Source: Congeria kusceri
Lineage: Eukaryota > Mollusca > Bivalvia > Myida > Dreissenidae
Direction of reading: 5' to 3'
Assembly (NCBI GenBank): GCA_027627225.1
Contig: CM051036.1
Coordinates: 39,138,426-39,202,425, forward strand
DNA length: 64,000 nucleotides
This document shows positions 53,901-57,761 of this stretch, piece by piece. The notes beneath the pieces were generated by a model that saw nothing but the letters and a program-made list of their open reading frames with translations, searched no databases and had not been told where the DNA came from. A program made the position numbers and the translations under genes. How positions within the stretch are numbered: the stretch's first letter is position 1; each line of letters opens with the position of its first letter.

Positions 53901-56900
53901 ATTGTATTCGAAATCAAGGTTTCAGATGAAAATTAGTTAAAGTTACCCTTAAAGGAAAGAAAAATATAAGATGGTCACTTGATTCATGTATTGTACAATT
54001 ATTAACTTCTTGACTATGCAATATGCTGTAATATGGACCAAACATTCCTTATTGACGGATGCGATAGCTGAGGTCGATAATAAATTTGCGTTCCATATCA
54101 ACAGCATACTTCACAGCCAAGGAGTGAATAACAGTTACTATTTCATTACATGAACCAAGGATAAAGAGGATGGATAGTAATTGATTTCAGAGTAAGATTC
54201 AGGGTTCTCATTAAGAACCGGCCGGCAGCCGAAATAACCGCTTCAAAGCTCATATTGGCCGGTTTAAATGTTCAAAAATTGCATATAATCACTTCTAGGA
54301 TGCAACCATGTTTTTTTCCAAAACGAACAATTTCTACACTGCAATTTATGCACTATTTCACAGATTGCTCTTCACCGAATCAATTATTTATTAAATCTTA
54401 ACGTAGGCGGAGTCTTATTTACTACAGCTAACCAGTTAGCCAATGAGAACGCATAAAATTTCCGATACGCGAACACAGGTGCATCTGTAGAACGTTTACA
54501 ACTCCCTCAATCCCATTTAATTGGTAATGGTGCAAATAAACAGTAACACAATTTTCGTTAGGTATGCTTTGTTATGGCATGCTTTAAGCACCTCACAAAT
54601 GAAAAGAAGTCAATAATTATTTTTGAGAATTAAATAGTGTATGAAGACTATGACATATGTTAACAATTTGCGTATGCTGAATGTGTCTAGCATGTAACAT
54701 CAAATGTTCATAGAGCTACTCATTTATTAAACCAAACAACTAGATCTTCTATTATTTCCGAATGAAAGAGATGTTCAAAATCATCACTGAACACTGATTA
54801 TAATAAACAATGATATCAGTAAAACTGATGGATGATCCCCAATGCGCTTTGTCAAGCAATATAAATGCCATGAGAAGGGTAAAGATATTAAAATGACTAA
54901 ATATCAACAGAAATGTGCACTATATTTCAGAAATTTTCAAAGTCCCATAACTCTAAGAAAAATCTTTGAAGTGGAACATCCTGTTAATATGCGCACCTCC
55001 TCTTGGCAATGAAGCTTCCCATGAAATTTCATTGAAATCTGGCCAGTAGTTGCTGAGACATAGCCCGAACACGAATTGTGCACTATATACTATATGTCAA
55101 AAAATTTCAAAGTCCCATAACTCTGAGACAAATCATTGAAGTGAAACGTCCTGGTAGTATGCACACCTCCTCTTGGTAATGAAGCTTCCCATAAAGTTTT
55201 GTTGAATTCCAGCGAGTAGTTGTTGAGAAATAGCATGGACAAGAAAGTCAAGAATAGTGCACTATATAATGATTTTAGAAACAAGTCCCATAATTCTGAG
55301 AAAAATCATTGAAGCGGAACATCCTGGTAGTATTCATACCTCCTCTTGGTAATGTAGCTTCCCATAAAGTTTTGTTGAATTGCAGTAAGTAGTTGCTGAG
55401 AAATAGCCTGGACAAGAAAATGAAGAATTGTGCACTATATATATACTGATTTTAGAAATCTTCAAAGTCTCATAACTCTAAGAAAAATCATTGAAGCAGA
55501 ACGTCCTGGTAGTATGCACACCTCCGCTTGGTAATGAAGCTTCCCATAAAGTTTCGTTGAATTCCGGCTAGTAGTTGCTGAGAAATAGCGCTGACAAAAA
55601 AGTAAAGAATTGTGCACTATATACTGATTTTAGAAATCTTCAAAGTGCCATAACTCTGAGAAAAGTCAAGAAATCGGAACATCCTGGTAATATGCACACC
55701 TCCTGTTGATAATGAAGCTTCCAATTAAGTTTTGTTGAATTCCGGCCAGAAGTTGCTGAGAAATACTCCGGACAAGAAAGTCAAGATTAGTGCACTATAT
55801 ACTTATTTCAGAAATATTCAAAGTCCCATAACTCTGAGAAAAATCACTGAAGCGGAACGTCCTGGTAATATGCATGCCTCCTCATGGTAATGAAGCTTCC
55901 CATGAAGTTTCGTTGAATTCCGGCCAGTAGTTGCTGAGAAATACTCAGGACAAGAAAGTGTGATAGAAGGACAGACGGATGGACGGACGGACAAAGCGGA
56001 GACTATATGCTCCCCCGAACTTTTTCGGGGAGCATAAAAACTAAAGCTCCAATAACCCTTTGACAAAGTATTGGAAGTAAAGTTCTAGTAGAAAGTGAAA
56101 GTAATAGTAAAATGCCAGCGCCTTTTTTGTGTGTCAGTTCATTGATTAATACACTAGCGATCTAGCATAACAAGTTATGTGCCAATATTGAGCTACTTTC
56201 TATATGGGCAATATTGGTTGGAGGGCCTAACCGGGGAAAGACCAATTCTGTGGTGGAAATTTCTCACTATATGTCTATAGAGAAGCGAAAGGATTTTCGT
56301 CGCTACTTTCATGCGCTGAAATGGCATGGTTAACATATAAAATTTGCATACCTGCAAAGAGAATTTATTCCTCAATAATGTTTCATAAATATTTGTACGA
56401 TAACACTTCCATTTTGGATGCAACACCAATTTAAACCTACACACTATTGCATTTTCAACACATCTCGCTGTCCTCTACTGTGTAATTTTTAATCGATATT
56501 CTGCTACACTGAACCGATTGCGTCATTTCGATTGGTAATTCAATTCTATCATTCATCATCCGATTGGTTGAAGCATATTTGAAGGGTTAAACAAGGCAAT
56601 GTAAACATGGTGGACTGTACAAGAATGTAGATTAATACAAAAGTTTAAATCGGAATTAAACGCATGTCCTAGGTAAATTTCGGTACATGTGAAGCAGTTT
56701 AGGTGTTGTTTAAGTAAAATACATTGATATTTAACTTTATTGTCGCAAATAATGAAAATTTATGAAATTTAAAGTTTTAGGTTTCCACCACATAAATGGT
56801 CTTTTGGCAATGAGACGTTCCAGTGAATTTAGCCCTATATAAAAAGTAACACTAAATTCGCTGCAAGTCTCATGAATTAGACATACTAGCGATCGAGCTT

Positions 56901-57761
56901 GCATTGTTCAGATATGCTAGTATTGATTGATGATGCAGTCCTAGTGTCAGTCGTGTAACACGCTATTCAGGCTATAACCGCAGTTCGGCTACATGTCAAC
57001 ATTTGAAAAAAAAAACTGACCACATTGAAATTGGTGTTGCTAACGGCATTTTAATGAAAAATATATTAACTTACGCACGCTAAAACGTTACAATTTCGTG
57101 TGTTAAGGATGTCATAAGTGACCAAATAAATAATCCTGATATTGTTAGTCTTTGTTATAGTGTGAAAATAGTACATGCAAAGGCAGTTAAGAATGTGTAC
57201 ACAAATAACATGCACACCAAAATATCAATGACCATATTGTTAAAGTTTTATTTTTAAAAATGTTATTACCCAGGAAGCACTGCCCATTTTCCGAGGCAGT
57301 CTAAACCCATACATGTTGCCTGAAACGAAAGAAGCAAATGAAAATACTTAAAAGATGCAAAACTTCAAGTGAAATTTATCATATTTTAGCATTGTTAGAT
57401 GATCACTCAGCCTCAGGTTTCATTTTCAAAGCAATGGAATTTCCACATAAAATGACTGTCAGATCTGAATTATTTTAGGCACTTAGGGAGGAAAATACTT
57501 CATGTTTTCTTTACAAAATACAAGTAAACACACCGTATATATAGTTTATAGTGAATGTCTACCCTAAAACAAGCATCTTTTCGAAATATATGTAGACATA
57601 ATTTAGTGTGTTTTAGCCTATAGTCCAAAAATTGTAATGAAAGCACAACATGCATAACATAAAGTTAAATAAGTATACAACAAAGTTTTATTAAATACAA
57701 TAATGCAGATCACCTGCAAGTCACCAAATTCAACTGATACACTTTCACCCCATTGTGACAT
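2778..57761 (-). CDS. WDR59: WDR59 orthologue, GATOR2 subunit (24 exons seen, 3' end missing)
   Basis: Seen: 24 minus-strand exons, each bounded by AG/GT and joined without a phase break, encode about 886 codons. Order of domains: N-terminal WD40 propeller (residues about 20-330), linker, RWD domain (about 365-475), a poorly conserved middle, and a conserved helical stretch around LGEKYSLNLNNLS, DVQTLAMLC and ADILARWGL (about 650-875). Known of the family: WDR59 is part of GATOR2 (with MIOS, WDR24, SEH1L, SEC13), which acts at the lysosome and promotes TORC1 activity when amino acids are present; it ends in Cys/His-rich zinc modules. These last roughly 75-90 residues are not in the window. 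Introns range from 199 bp to 11.2 kb and are full of repeats. Start chosen at 57761 because MSQWGESVSVEFGD aligns with the start of the vertebrate protein; an in-frame ATG lies at 57827. The gene is head to head with KRIT1. Confidence 0.95.
3281..3481. repeat. 65 bp tandem repeat, three copies
   Basis: Unit contains CTATACTTCACAATACTTAT and GCCTGACTGAAGCCCAA; three nearly identical copies spaced exactly 65 bases. Confidence 0.9.
4178..4411 (+). mobile_element. Double-hairpin MITE, copy 1
   Basis: Ends TGAGGCGTTCGTGGGAAACC and GGTTTCCCATGACATGCCTCA are inverted repeats. The second hairpin (GCCTGTGCAGACTGCACAGGC) is intact; the first hairpin is partly deleted. Confidence 0.88.
4448..4577 (-). 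CDS. WDR59: WDR59 exon 23
   Basis: Encodes IVKLRRSNSYNDLSFEDYKF then AVEPEPKETMEEQERKQHES and NC(R). Matches the ELRFGSLTYSDPRERERDQHDKNKR region just before LLDP. Acceptor attgcag, donor gtaagc; last two bases AG join G of exon 24. Confidence 0.9.
4968..5036. repeat. 21 bp tandem repeat, three copies
   Basis: AGCATAACCACAGGTGTTTAC repeated three times without mismatch apart from the ends. Confidence 0.9.
6608..6648 (+). repeat. Poly(A) tail with upstream AATAAA: 3' end of a retrocopy
   Basis: AATAAA at 6608-6613 is followed 13 bases later by an uninterrupted A22 tract (6627-6648). This is the geometry of a polyadenylated transcript inserted by reverse transcription. The source and 5' limit could not be recognised; no ORF survives upstream. 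Confidence 0.6.
6660..7658 (+). repeat. Repeat family B, copy 1
   Basis: First part (about 6665-7080): three units of about 130 bases with GCAATCCCAAGCGAGGTAT and TCTCAAGTTATTGAG. Second part: about three units of 170 bases with GGGCATAATTCTGCTAAA, GGTCTTGGCCAGTGACCTTA and TCAATTGAATATCTGTAGTA. Ends in the imperfect hairpin GCTCGAACTATTC-ggt-GAATAGTCAAGCT followed by AAAAA. Confidence 0.85.
7670..8106 (+). repeat. Repeat with terminal ATGCCCC hairpin (family G)
   Basis: Single unit-type repeat ending GACAGACAGATGG, then CACTATATGCCCCTCTTTCAGTGGCATAG. The TATGCCCC/GGCATA end resembles families A, D and F although the bodies differ. Confidence 0.6.
11131..11178 (-). CDS. WDR59: WDR59 exon 22, candidate cassette micro-exon
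   Basis: A 48-base segment between tccctgtag and gtaaaac encoding (K)NPQQTVNESQLEENP. It enters and leaves in the same phase, so including or skipping it keeps the frame between exons 21 and 23. No clear vertebrate counterpart; acidic and Gln/Asn-rich. Could be a lineage-specific or alternative exon, or chance. Confidence 0.45.
12427..12682. mobile_element. MITE with perfect ~24 bp TIRs and TA flanks
   Basis: AGGCCATCCTTAAAAAATTG TTTG at the left is perfectly inverted at the right end. TA dinucleotides flank both sides, as for Tc1/mariner-type elements. About 256 bases, no coding capacity. Confidence 0.85.
15304..17040 (+). repeat. Repeat family C, about nine units of ~165-170 bp
   Basis: Starts ACAAGAGGGCCCCGAGGGCCC (self-complementary). 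Units contain GGGGCGTGGCCAGTTTTGAC, GGGGCATAATTTGAACAATC, GACCACTATAGGATGTTACA and CCTCTGGGCCTTG. Ends in a GACG/ACGCACGC tract and a hairpin TGATCACAAAAGCTCA...TGAGCACTTTGTGATCA, then AGGTGAGCTAAAAA. Confidence 0.88.
18149..18182. repeat. (ACT)n microsatellite
   Basis: GACGACAACAACTACTACTA and following ACTACCAC. Short and impure. Confidence 0.7.
18453..18715 (+). mobile_element. Double-hairpin MITE, copy 2 (best preserved)
   Basis: Inverted ends TGAGGCGTGTCATGGGAAAA / TTTTCCCATGACATGCCTCA. Two separate hairpins, each built from AAAGTGTTGTCCCAGATTAG-type arms around CAGTCCGCGCAGG or GCGGACTGCAC, with a middle that reads TTCTGTTTCAAGGAAGTCTC. No coding capacity. Confidence 0.92.
19072..20230. 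mobile_element. Non-autonomous pogo/Tigger-like element
   Basis: Left end CAGTCAACACCCGATGGCTC and right end (minus strand) CAGTCGACTCCTGATGCCTC are inverted repeats of about 24 bases, with TA on both sides. CAGT(C/T)GAC-type ends with TA duplications are known for pogo/Tigger elements. The left part has short internal repeats (CTTCAAGCCATGGAAAC). No transposase ORF found. Confidence 0.72.
20284..20908. repeat. 52 bp satellite, 12 near-identical copies
   Basis: Unit contains CCCTGCCTCCACAAACTATT and GGTTGGATCAAGTAAGCAAA. Units differ by at most one or two bases (GTAAGC or GAAAGC), so the array is young or being homogenised. Confidence 0.96.
22387..22441 (-). CDS. WDR59: WDR59 exon 21 (short)
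   Basis: Encodes NSETMFGSSTDSGWNFLP, resembling the vertebrate SMSDPGLNTGGWNIAG stretch. Phase 0 at the start (as exon 20 requires) and one base over at the end, as exon 23 requires. Acceptor tttgtag, donor gtaagt. Short, so the call rests on phase, splice sites and the DSGWN similarity. Confidence 0.75.
23114..23375 (-). mobile_element. Double-hairpin MITE, copy 3
   Basis: Opposite orientation to copies 1, 2 and 4 (middle reads CAGTGGATTTATGTTTAGAA). Both hairpins present; ends diverged (TGAGGTGTATTGTGGGAAAA / TTTTTCCAAGACATGTCTCG). Confidence 0.9.
25150..26130 (+). repeat. Repeat family B, copy 2
   Basis: Starts ACAAGAGCTGTCTCAGGAAA; about five units of the GGGGCATAATTCTGC type; ends with GACAAACGGGC and the hairpin AGCTTGAACTTTTCAGTGAATAGTTGAGCT-like sequence before AAAAA. 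Confidence 0.85.
26357..26800 (+). repeat. Repeat family D, copy 1 (two units, GGAC microsatellite, hairpin)
   Basis: Two units with AGGTCAAGGTCAAGGTGAGG and TTGGGTGATATGGGTGG. Ends with a (GGAC)n tract (about 26707-26752), then CACTATATGCCTCCCACACA...CCAGGGGCATAAAAA. The TCAAGGTCA motif matches a monomeric nuclear-receptor site. Confidence 0.85.
27193..27336. repeat. 48 bp tandem triplication spanning a MITE edge
   Basis: Unit contains ATGCTACAAGCTAACCTATA and CATGTCGTGGGAAAACCGGG. The second half is the terminal sequence of the double-hairpin MITE, the first half is flanking DNA, so the insertion boundary was duplicated twice. Confidence 0.9.
27316..27512 (+). mobile_element. Double-hairpin MITE, copy 4 (degraded)
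   Basis: Keeps the ends, the TTCTGTTTCAAGGAAGTCTC middle and one partial hairpin; internal deletions removed most of the stems. Confidence 0.75.
28093..28249 (-). CDS. WDR59: WDR59 exon 20
   Basis: Encodes (L)MDHYKSVGDVQTLAMLCCVF, then WDRKHFQSQNTPSNNSIKKS and VSKVSLEFEPVN. HYxxxxDVQTLAMLCxVF is highly conserved. Acceptor ctgcag, donor gtaagt, phase 0 at the end. Confidence 0.95.
28250..29478. other. WDR59 intron 19
   Basis: 1.2 kb, AT-rich. A G15 run at 28522-28536 is the only notable feature. Nothing coding recognised. Confidence 0.7.
29479..29591 (-). CDS. WDR59: WDR59 exon 19
   Basis: Encodes LWSLIPVIHHPCLQPDMNPD then TGTPWAQRPLGRGMVES, matching VWSLATVATDLCL...DPDLETPWARHPFGRQLLESL. 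Acceptor tttcag, donor gtatgt; last two bases CT join G of exon 20 to make Leu. Confidence 0.94.
29592..30763. other. WDR59 introns 18 and 17 (around exon 18)
   Basis: Two AT-rich introns (29592-30217 and 30300-30763) without recognisable repeats. A 73-codon minus ORF at 30435-30656 lies in intron 17 and has no similarity I can see. Confidence 0.65.
30218..30299 (-). CDS. WDR59: WDR59 exon 18
   Basis: Encodes (S)LNLNNLSAMCEHNKIEAASV then GRRDLVR, matching LNVNDIQETCQKNAASALLVGRKDLVQ. Acceptor ttttag, donor gtagag; starts with one base and ends in phase 0. Confidence 0.93.
30764..30942 (-). CDS. WDR59: WDR59 exon 17
   Basis: Encodes RQRTKSRTFKEIPEVKVKGN to HYLLNIHRELGEKY. The end matches the ACLLPVHKSLGELY segment. 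The preceding intron contains the DIRS-like element and a short repeat whose end lies 35 bases from this exon's acceptor. Confidence 0.93.
30978..31250 (+). repeat. Repeat family D, copy 2
   Basis: One unit (ATGCCCCCGGTTAGTGCTGG, TTGGGTGATATAAGTGG), a short GGACGGACGG tract and the end CACTATATGCCTCCCACATC...CCAAGGGCATAAAAA. Lies 35 bases upstream of the WDR59 exon 17 acceptor. Confidence 0.85.
31251..32440. other. WDR59 intron 16, part before the retroelement
   Basis: AT-rich, with A-runs near 31520. No feature recognised. Confidence 0.6.
32451..33346 (-). pseudogene. Tyrosine recombinase of the DIRS-like element
   Basis: Opens with an N-terminal helical SAM-like part (NRKTYDAVLKAFHAFLAKCG, SPRTLKTYISGINYMHKI) and the first catalytic arginine in YFGLFRISELV. 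A frameshift near 32650 moves the rest to another frame (KSRSFCICRATD, NDIMKLGRW). There the expected H-x-x-R reads R-x-x-C, and the region that should carry the catalytic Tyr is out of frame. The enzyme should be inactive. Confidence 0.85.
33331..34966 (-). pseudogene. Reverse transcriptase/RNase H of the DIRS-like element
   Basis: RT start: AKIDKEILAGRVAGPF and YPSGFVPKKEPNKF; then VNDFIDPNLTSVQYTSFDEA, LFKLDIKNAFKLLPI, and the active-site motif LLIHYLDDFLGG (about 34215-34260). RNase H: LYTDSAGGADLSFGIYF near 33790 and VAHVPGANNAICDAISR. Stops interrupt it after NKF (about 34580), about 34560 and at 34397-34399 (LLPI-stop-PADF), plus frameshifts between RT and RNase H. Confidence 0.87.
34944..35720 (-). 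pseudogene. Gag-like ORF of the DIRS-like element
   Basis: Two fragments in different frames: one reading LSPVDIAAHVPDQIRSQIER and LADFCSSATFQLSVNGHLMF up to a stop after TSIEK, then GGIAWWVYDEQLRVRQSLG and a Cys/His cluster CNFFNTGRCTWPNCRFKHAC followed by CGQGHPASVC. The cluster looks like a zinc knuckle of nucleic-acid-binding type. Confidence 0.75.
35831..36379. other. WDR59 intron 16, part after the retroelement
   Basis: No feature recognised between the element and the exon 16 donor. Confidence 0.6.
36380..36524 (-). CDS. WDR59: WDR59 exon 16
   Basis: Encodes ALSELAAISSTSRVRSSTSS, ANYALYSRSPPTPKAEIRTV and GEWYILNK, matching ALS...LRLYSGSPTRSEKEQVSISSFYYKER. Ser/Arg-rich, likely disordered. 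Acceptor ttacag, donor gtacgt, phase 0 at the end. Confidence 0.93.
36525..37023. other. WDR59 intron 15
   Basis: 499 bases, AT-rich; nothing recognised. Confidence 0.7.
37024..37084 (-). CDS. WDR59: WDR59 exon 15
   Basis: Encodes (D)LLICFKRSKEAIIGIEKTP(K), matching YLVYFTRPMTMHRAVSPTEPTP. Identified from phase (enters 2, leaves 2) and the L-(V/I)-x-F-x-R pattern; acceptor tttcag, donor gtgagt. A 69 bp minisatellite begins about 20 bases upstream of the acceptor. Confidence 0.88.
37103..37714. repeat. ~69 bp minisatellite, about nine copies
   Basis: Units with TATACAGGAAATAAATTGCT and TTTTATGAAATAATCATAAA. Starts about 20 bases upstream of the exon 15 acceptor and runs directly into repeat family E. 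Confidence 0.92.
37716..39155 (+). repeat. Repeat family E
   Basis: Left end AGGAGGGCCATGACGGCCCA and GCTCACCTGAGA resembles family C; body is about four units of 165-170 bases with ACAAAGGGCAATAACTCTGG, AGACAAACTGTGCAAGATTG and GGATGAAAAATGAAGTCTCT. Ends GACGGCATAAGGACGACGGACG. Long chance ORFs on both strands reflect the unit period. Confidence 0.85.
39305..39434 (-). CDS. WDR59: WDR59 exon 14
   Basis: Encodes LEERKTPDTDPFHMPFIHPL and PFSAYQDNSIPFPRTCGAQF. YQDxxIPFPRTxGAxF is strictly conserved in WDR59. Acceptor cgtcag, donor gtgagt; ends with G completing Asp with exon 15. Confidence 0.95.
39680..40010. repeat. 34 bp minisatellite, about eight copies
   Basis: Unit CTAGCAAACTAAATGACATA plus AATTCATTTATCCT; copies decay toward the exon 13 donor at 40029. 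Confidence 0.9.
40030..40125 (-). CDS. WDR59: WDR59 exon 13
   Basis: 32 codons: VLIETSQKSVKKNLNCLEPC to ASAFENMN. CLEPCIRQ matches vertebrate CLEPCLRQL, the end of the RWD domain. Phase 0 at both ends. A 34 bp minisatellite starts about 10-20 bases past the donor. Confidence 0.95.
40325..40489 (-). CDS. WDR59: WDR59 exon 12 (RWD domain)
   Basis: 55 codons: LDSDSRQCSMSIYSGKHAIC to LAHTLNNKLLR. Contains FPMDYPNNATPIF, the YPxxxxPxF hallmark of RWD domains (vertebrate FPAQYPNNAAPSF). The donor is AGG|gttggt, weaker than consensus but phase-correct with exon 13. Confidence 0.95.
40490..40856. other. WDR59 intron 11
   Basis: Contains a short direct duplication (ATTAATAGAATGTTAACAAA followed by TACTGGGCA at about 40715 and again at about 40815). 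Otherwise AT-rich. Confidence 0.7.
40857..41051 (-). CDS. WDR59: WDR59 exon 11
   Basis: 65 codons from LCGHEVLDCGDK to NKFIPNVTINR. A low-complexity Ser/Thr-rich linker leads into LMQEFSLVNKFIPNVTI, which matches the start of the RWD domain (QEFSLINVQIRNVNVEMD). Phase 0 at both ends. Confidence 0.94.
41052..42217. other. WDR59 intron 10
   Basis: Contains MITE copy 5; the rest is AT-rich and unremarkable. Confidence 0.75.
41502..41732 (-). mobile_element. Double-hairpin MITE, copy 5 (one hairpin deleted)
   Basis: Orientation as copy 3 (GTGGATTTATGTTTAGAAGA). First hairpin present (GTTAGCCTGTGAAGTCCACA); the second arm was lost, leaving GGATGACACTTTACGCACAT beside the end. Confidence 0.88.
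42218..42297 (-). CDS. WDR59: WDR59 exon 10
   Basis: Encodes (D)EKDYQLVSWSRDQYLKIW and KVDPQLQR, matching KDYQLVTWSRDQTLRMWRVD, the last propeller blade. Acceptor tttcag, donor gtaaga, ends in phase 0. Confidence 0.96.
42298..42619. other. WDR59 intron 9, 3' part
   Basis: Unique AT-rich sequence between the array and the exon 10 acceptor; no feature seen. Confidence 0.7.
42620..43742 (-). repeat. Minisatellite made of tandem copies of the exon 9 end plus 5' splice site
   Basis: About 28 units, mostly 42 bases. In the gene's direction each unit reads roughly GTGGAGTACATGTGGAGTAA, GAAGAAAGAAG, then GTGAGTGAGTG. The first part is the end of WDR59 exon 9 (VVEYMWRKQKEG), the second is the intron start. 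At least a dozen units keep AAG|GTGAGT, a consensus donor; others have GTAAGT, GTGAGC or GC-type variants. A three-to-four-unit block (TTGCTTCTACATGTAGTTTA...TTCTCCACCACTCA on the plus strand) occurs twice, showing higher-order duplication. Because the unit is a multiple of three, reading past the first donor stays in frame and meets TGA after two codons. Confidence 0.93.
43743..43902 (-). CDS. WDR59: WDR59 exon 9 (source of the donor-site minisatellite)
   Basis: Encodes PFGDGLISVVMSTLCRGDSS, LLMWNNMSLNEPVHQFVGH and MGMVVEYMWRKQKE, matching the LLLWN...PVHTFVGHDDVV..QWRKQKEG segment of the propeller. Donor is AAG|gtaagt. The last ~30 exon bases and the donor are the template of the tandem array that follows at about 42620-43742: each array unit again reads like VVEYMWRKQKEG followed by a splice donor. 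Ends with one base (G), completed by exon 10 to Asp. Confidence 0.96.
43903..44434. other. WDR59 intron 8
   Basis: 532 bases; nothing recognised. Confidence 0.7.
44435..44512 (-). CDS. WDR59: WDR59 exon 8
   Basis: Encodes FWDHTNFRQYKGMLKSGLPV then WRAKYT (26 codons, phase 0 to 0), matching FWDYRQPRKY...PVWKARYTPF, whose PF is supplied by exon 9. Acceptor ttcag, donor gtaagag. Confidence 0.93.
44513..45246. other. WDR59 intron 7
   Basis: Unique sequence plus MITE copy 6 close to the exon 7 donor. Confidence 0.75.
44974..45192 (+). mobile_element. Double-hairpin MITE, copy 6
   Basis: Inverted ends TGATGCGTTTCGTGGGAAAC / TTTTCCACTAGACACGCCTCA; first hairpin partly kept, second lost. Its end lies 49 bases past the exon 7 donor. 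Confidence 0.85.
45247..45363 (-). CDS. WDR59: WDR59 exon 7
   Basis: Encodes KGNTPVLYHTAHLAKIHGLD and WSPFKENFFTTASQDGSAK (39 codons, phase 0 to 0). AHLxKIHGLDW is the signature blade. The acceptor (ggacag) has a poor pyrimidine tract; the donor is gtgagc. A double-hairpin MITE lies 49 bases into the following intron. Confidence 0.94.
45364..46412. other. WDR59 intron 6
   Basis: MITE copy 7 (45812-46073) and a T/C-rich tract at about 46138-46206. A 30-base direct duplication, GAGAAACCCGCTTTTAATCA then TACAAA, sits at about 46283-46350. Confidence 0.75.
45812..46073 (+). mobile_element. Double-hairpin MITE, copy 7
   Basis: Full-length: both hairpins (TTAGTCTGTGCAGTCCGCAC and TTAGCCTGTGCGAACTGCAC) and the middle segment are present; ends GTGGCGTGTCGTGAGAAAAC / TTTTATCACGACATGCTAC. 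Confidence 0.9.
46413..46501 (-). CDS. WDR59: WDR59 exon 6
   Basis: Encodes GASQVKWNKVTNNLFATSHE and GDVRIWDPR, very close to the vertebrate GASQVKWNK...LATSHDGDVRIWD. Acceptor tttaag, donor gtagga, phase 0 at the end. Confidence 0.96.
46502..46922. other. WDR59 intron 5
   Basis: 421 bases, AT-rich; nothing recognised. Confidence 0.7.
46923..47041 (-). CDS. WDR59: WDR59 exon 5
   Basis: Encodes (S)DIDWSPFDVNVIASCSVDA then YTLLWDVREPKRPCASFQSV. A complete WD blade (DIDW...SVDAY...LWD). Starts with one base completing Ser from exon 4 and ends with one base completing Cys with exon 6. Confidence 0.95.
47042..47611. other. WDR59 intron 4, part outside the MITE
   Basis: AT-rich unique sequence; nothing recognised. 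Confidence 0.7.
47612..47843. mobile_element. MITE with ~32 bp TIRs and TAA duplication, at the exon 4 donor
   Basis: GGCGTAAAAAAAATAATGTT plus TGTTTCAGGTTA at the left is mirrored by TAACCTGAAACAAACATTTT...TTACGCC at the right. TAA flanks both ends (47609-47611 and 47844-47846), a 3-bp target duplication as for PIF/Harbinger elements. 232 bases, no ORF. Its right end is intron position +9 of WDR59 intron 4. Confidence 0.87.
47852..47937 (-). CDS. WDR59: WDR59 exon 4
   Basis: Encodes SMRKLELYAWDDGSSKLVCT then MKAHTRNI, a WD40 blade strand set matching the DLYKWKDGS...HTRVI segment. Donor is gtaactta. A MITE (47612-47843) with its target duplication begins within the donor neighbourhood, so only the first eight intron bases are host sequence. 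Confidence 0.94.
48016..49647 (+). repeat. Repeat family A, copy 2
   Basis: Colinear with 768-2312 over its whole length, including the ATGCCCCCCCATC...GGTGGGGCATAAAAA end. Perfect TGACCTTTGACCT at about 48354, 48521 and 48834; two others are mutated (TTTGACGTTT; spacing changed to TTTTGACC). Lies in WDR59 intron 3. Confidence 0.9.
49648..50115. other. WDR59 intron 3, unique stretch
   Basis: No feature recognised between family A copy 2 and the inverted-repeat element. Confidence 0.6.
50116..52307. mobile_element. 2.2 kb DNA transposon-like element with nested inverted repeats
   Basis: Left TIR 50116-50171 starts CACTGGGTAAGACGTGACAC; the right arm repeats it inverted at 52210-52265 and again, truncated, at 52266-52307. 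The 5 bases CTTCT flank both outer ends, a likely target duplication. Inside, GCTCGTGTACGGAGTATTGC (about 50348) is inverted at about 51820-51841 and again nearby. One small minus-strand ORF lies within. No known transposase domain was recognised; the superfamily is open. Confidence 0.8.
50665..50989 (-). CDS. ORF/exon inside the inverted-repeat element
   Basis: After an acceptor-like tttttgttttcag the minus strand reads FTDMYCCFYSEKFKDMINHL, IENHSYAEIKFRIIDQQQTK, then MVVYKISPDLCREQGRTI and a charged end NVNFEKD-stop. The start has the spacing of a C2H2 finger with one Cys replaced by Ser (C-C-F-Y-S...H-L-I-E-N-H). Could be the first or only exon of a transposon protein. I do not recognise a family and infer no function; an ATG at 51015 would also open this frame. 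Confidence 0.5.
52511..53240. mobile_element. Possible hAT-like MITE
   Basis: Ends AGGAATGGCATCGAATA and (minus strand) AGGGATGGCAAAACTATTTG, with GAATATTCG/TCAATCGAATATT repeats inside each end. AGGGATGGCAAA...GAATATTCG ends resemble hAT elements. No clear 8-bp target duplication found. Confidence 0.5.
53633..53765 (-). CDS. WDR59: WDR59 exon 3
   Basis: Encodes RRVLALVDLDN...SRQ-like LTRQSKYDISCVQWNPH ASHAHWFSSA. The RQSKxDIxxVQWNPH block is diagnostic of WDR59. Acceptor ctgcag, donor gtacgt, ends in phase 0. Confidence 0.95.
53766..54894. other. WDR59 intron 2, part between exon 3 and family F
   Basis: AT-rich. A short fragment at about 54195-54260 begins CAGGGTTCTCATTAAGAACC and may be a TE end. 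No exon recognised. Confidence 0.6.
54895..56040 (+). repeat. Repeat family F, six to seven units of ~170-175 bp
   Basis: Units contain CAAAGTCCCATAACTCTGAG, GGAACGTCCTGGTAGTATGC, CCTCCTCTTGGTAATGAAGC and GTAGTTGCTGAGAAATAGC. Ends GGACGGACGG, then ACTATATGCTCCCCCGAACTTTTTCGGGGAGCAT hairpin and AAAAA. Lies in WDR59 intron 2. Confidence 0.9.
56041..57269. other. WDR59 intron 2, 5' part
   Basis: AT-rich; no exon or repeat family recognised. Confidence 0.6.
57270..57319 (-). CDS. WDR59: WDR59 exon 2
   Basis: Encodes ATCMGLDCLGKWAVLPG, matching the ATxMxVDCLGxxAVL segment at the first propeller blade. Acceptor tttcag, donor gtaata; ends with two bases (GG) that combine with the G of exon 3 to give Gly. 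Confidence 0.93.
57320..57713. other. WDR59 intron 1
   Basis: 394 bases, AT-rich; nothing recognised. Confidence 0.7.
57714..57761 (-). CDS. WDR59: WDR59 exon 1 (start codon)
   Basis: Encodes MSQWGESVSVEFGDLQ, ending in phase 0 at LQ before gtgatc. The VVVEF/D pattern of the vertebrate N-terminus is kept (VSVEFGD). An upstream in-frame ATG at 57827 would add 22 residues without known counterpart, so it is less likely the start. Confidence 0.85.
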
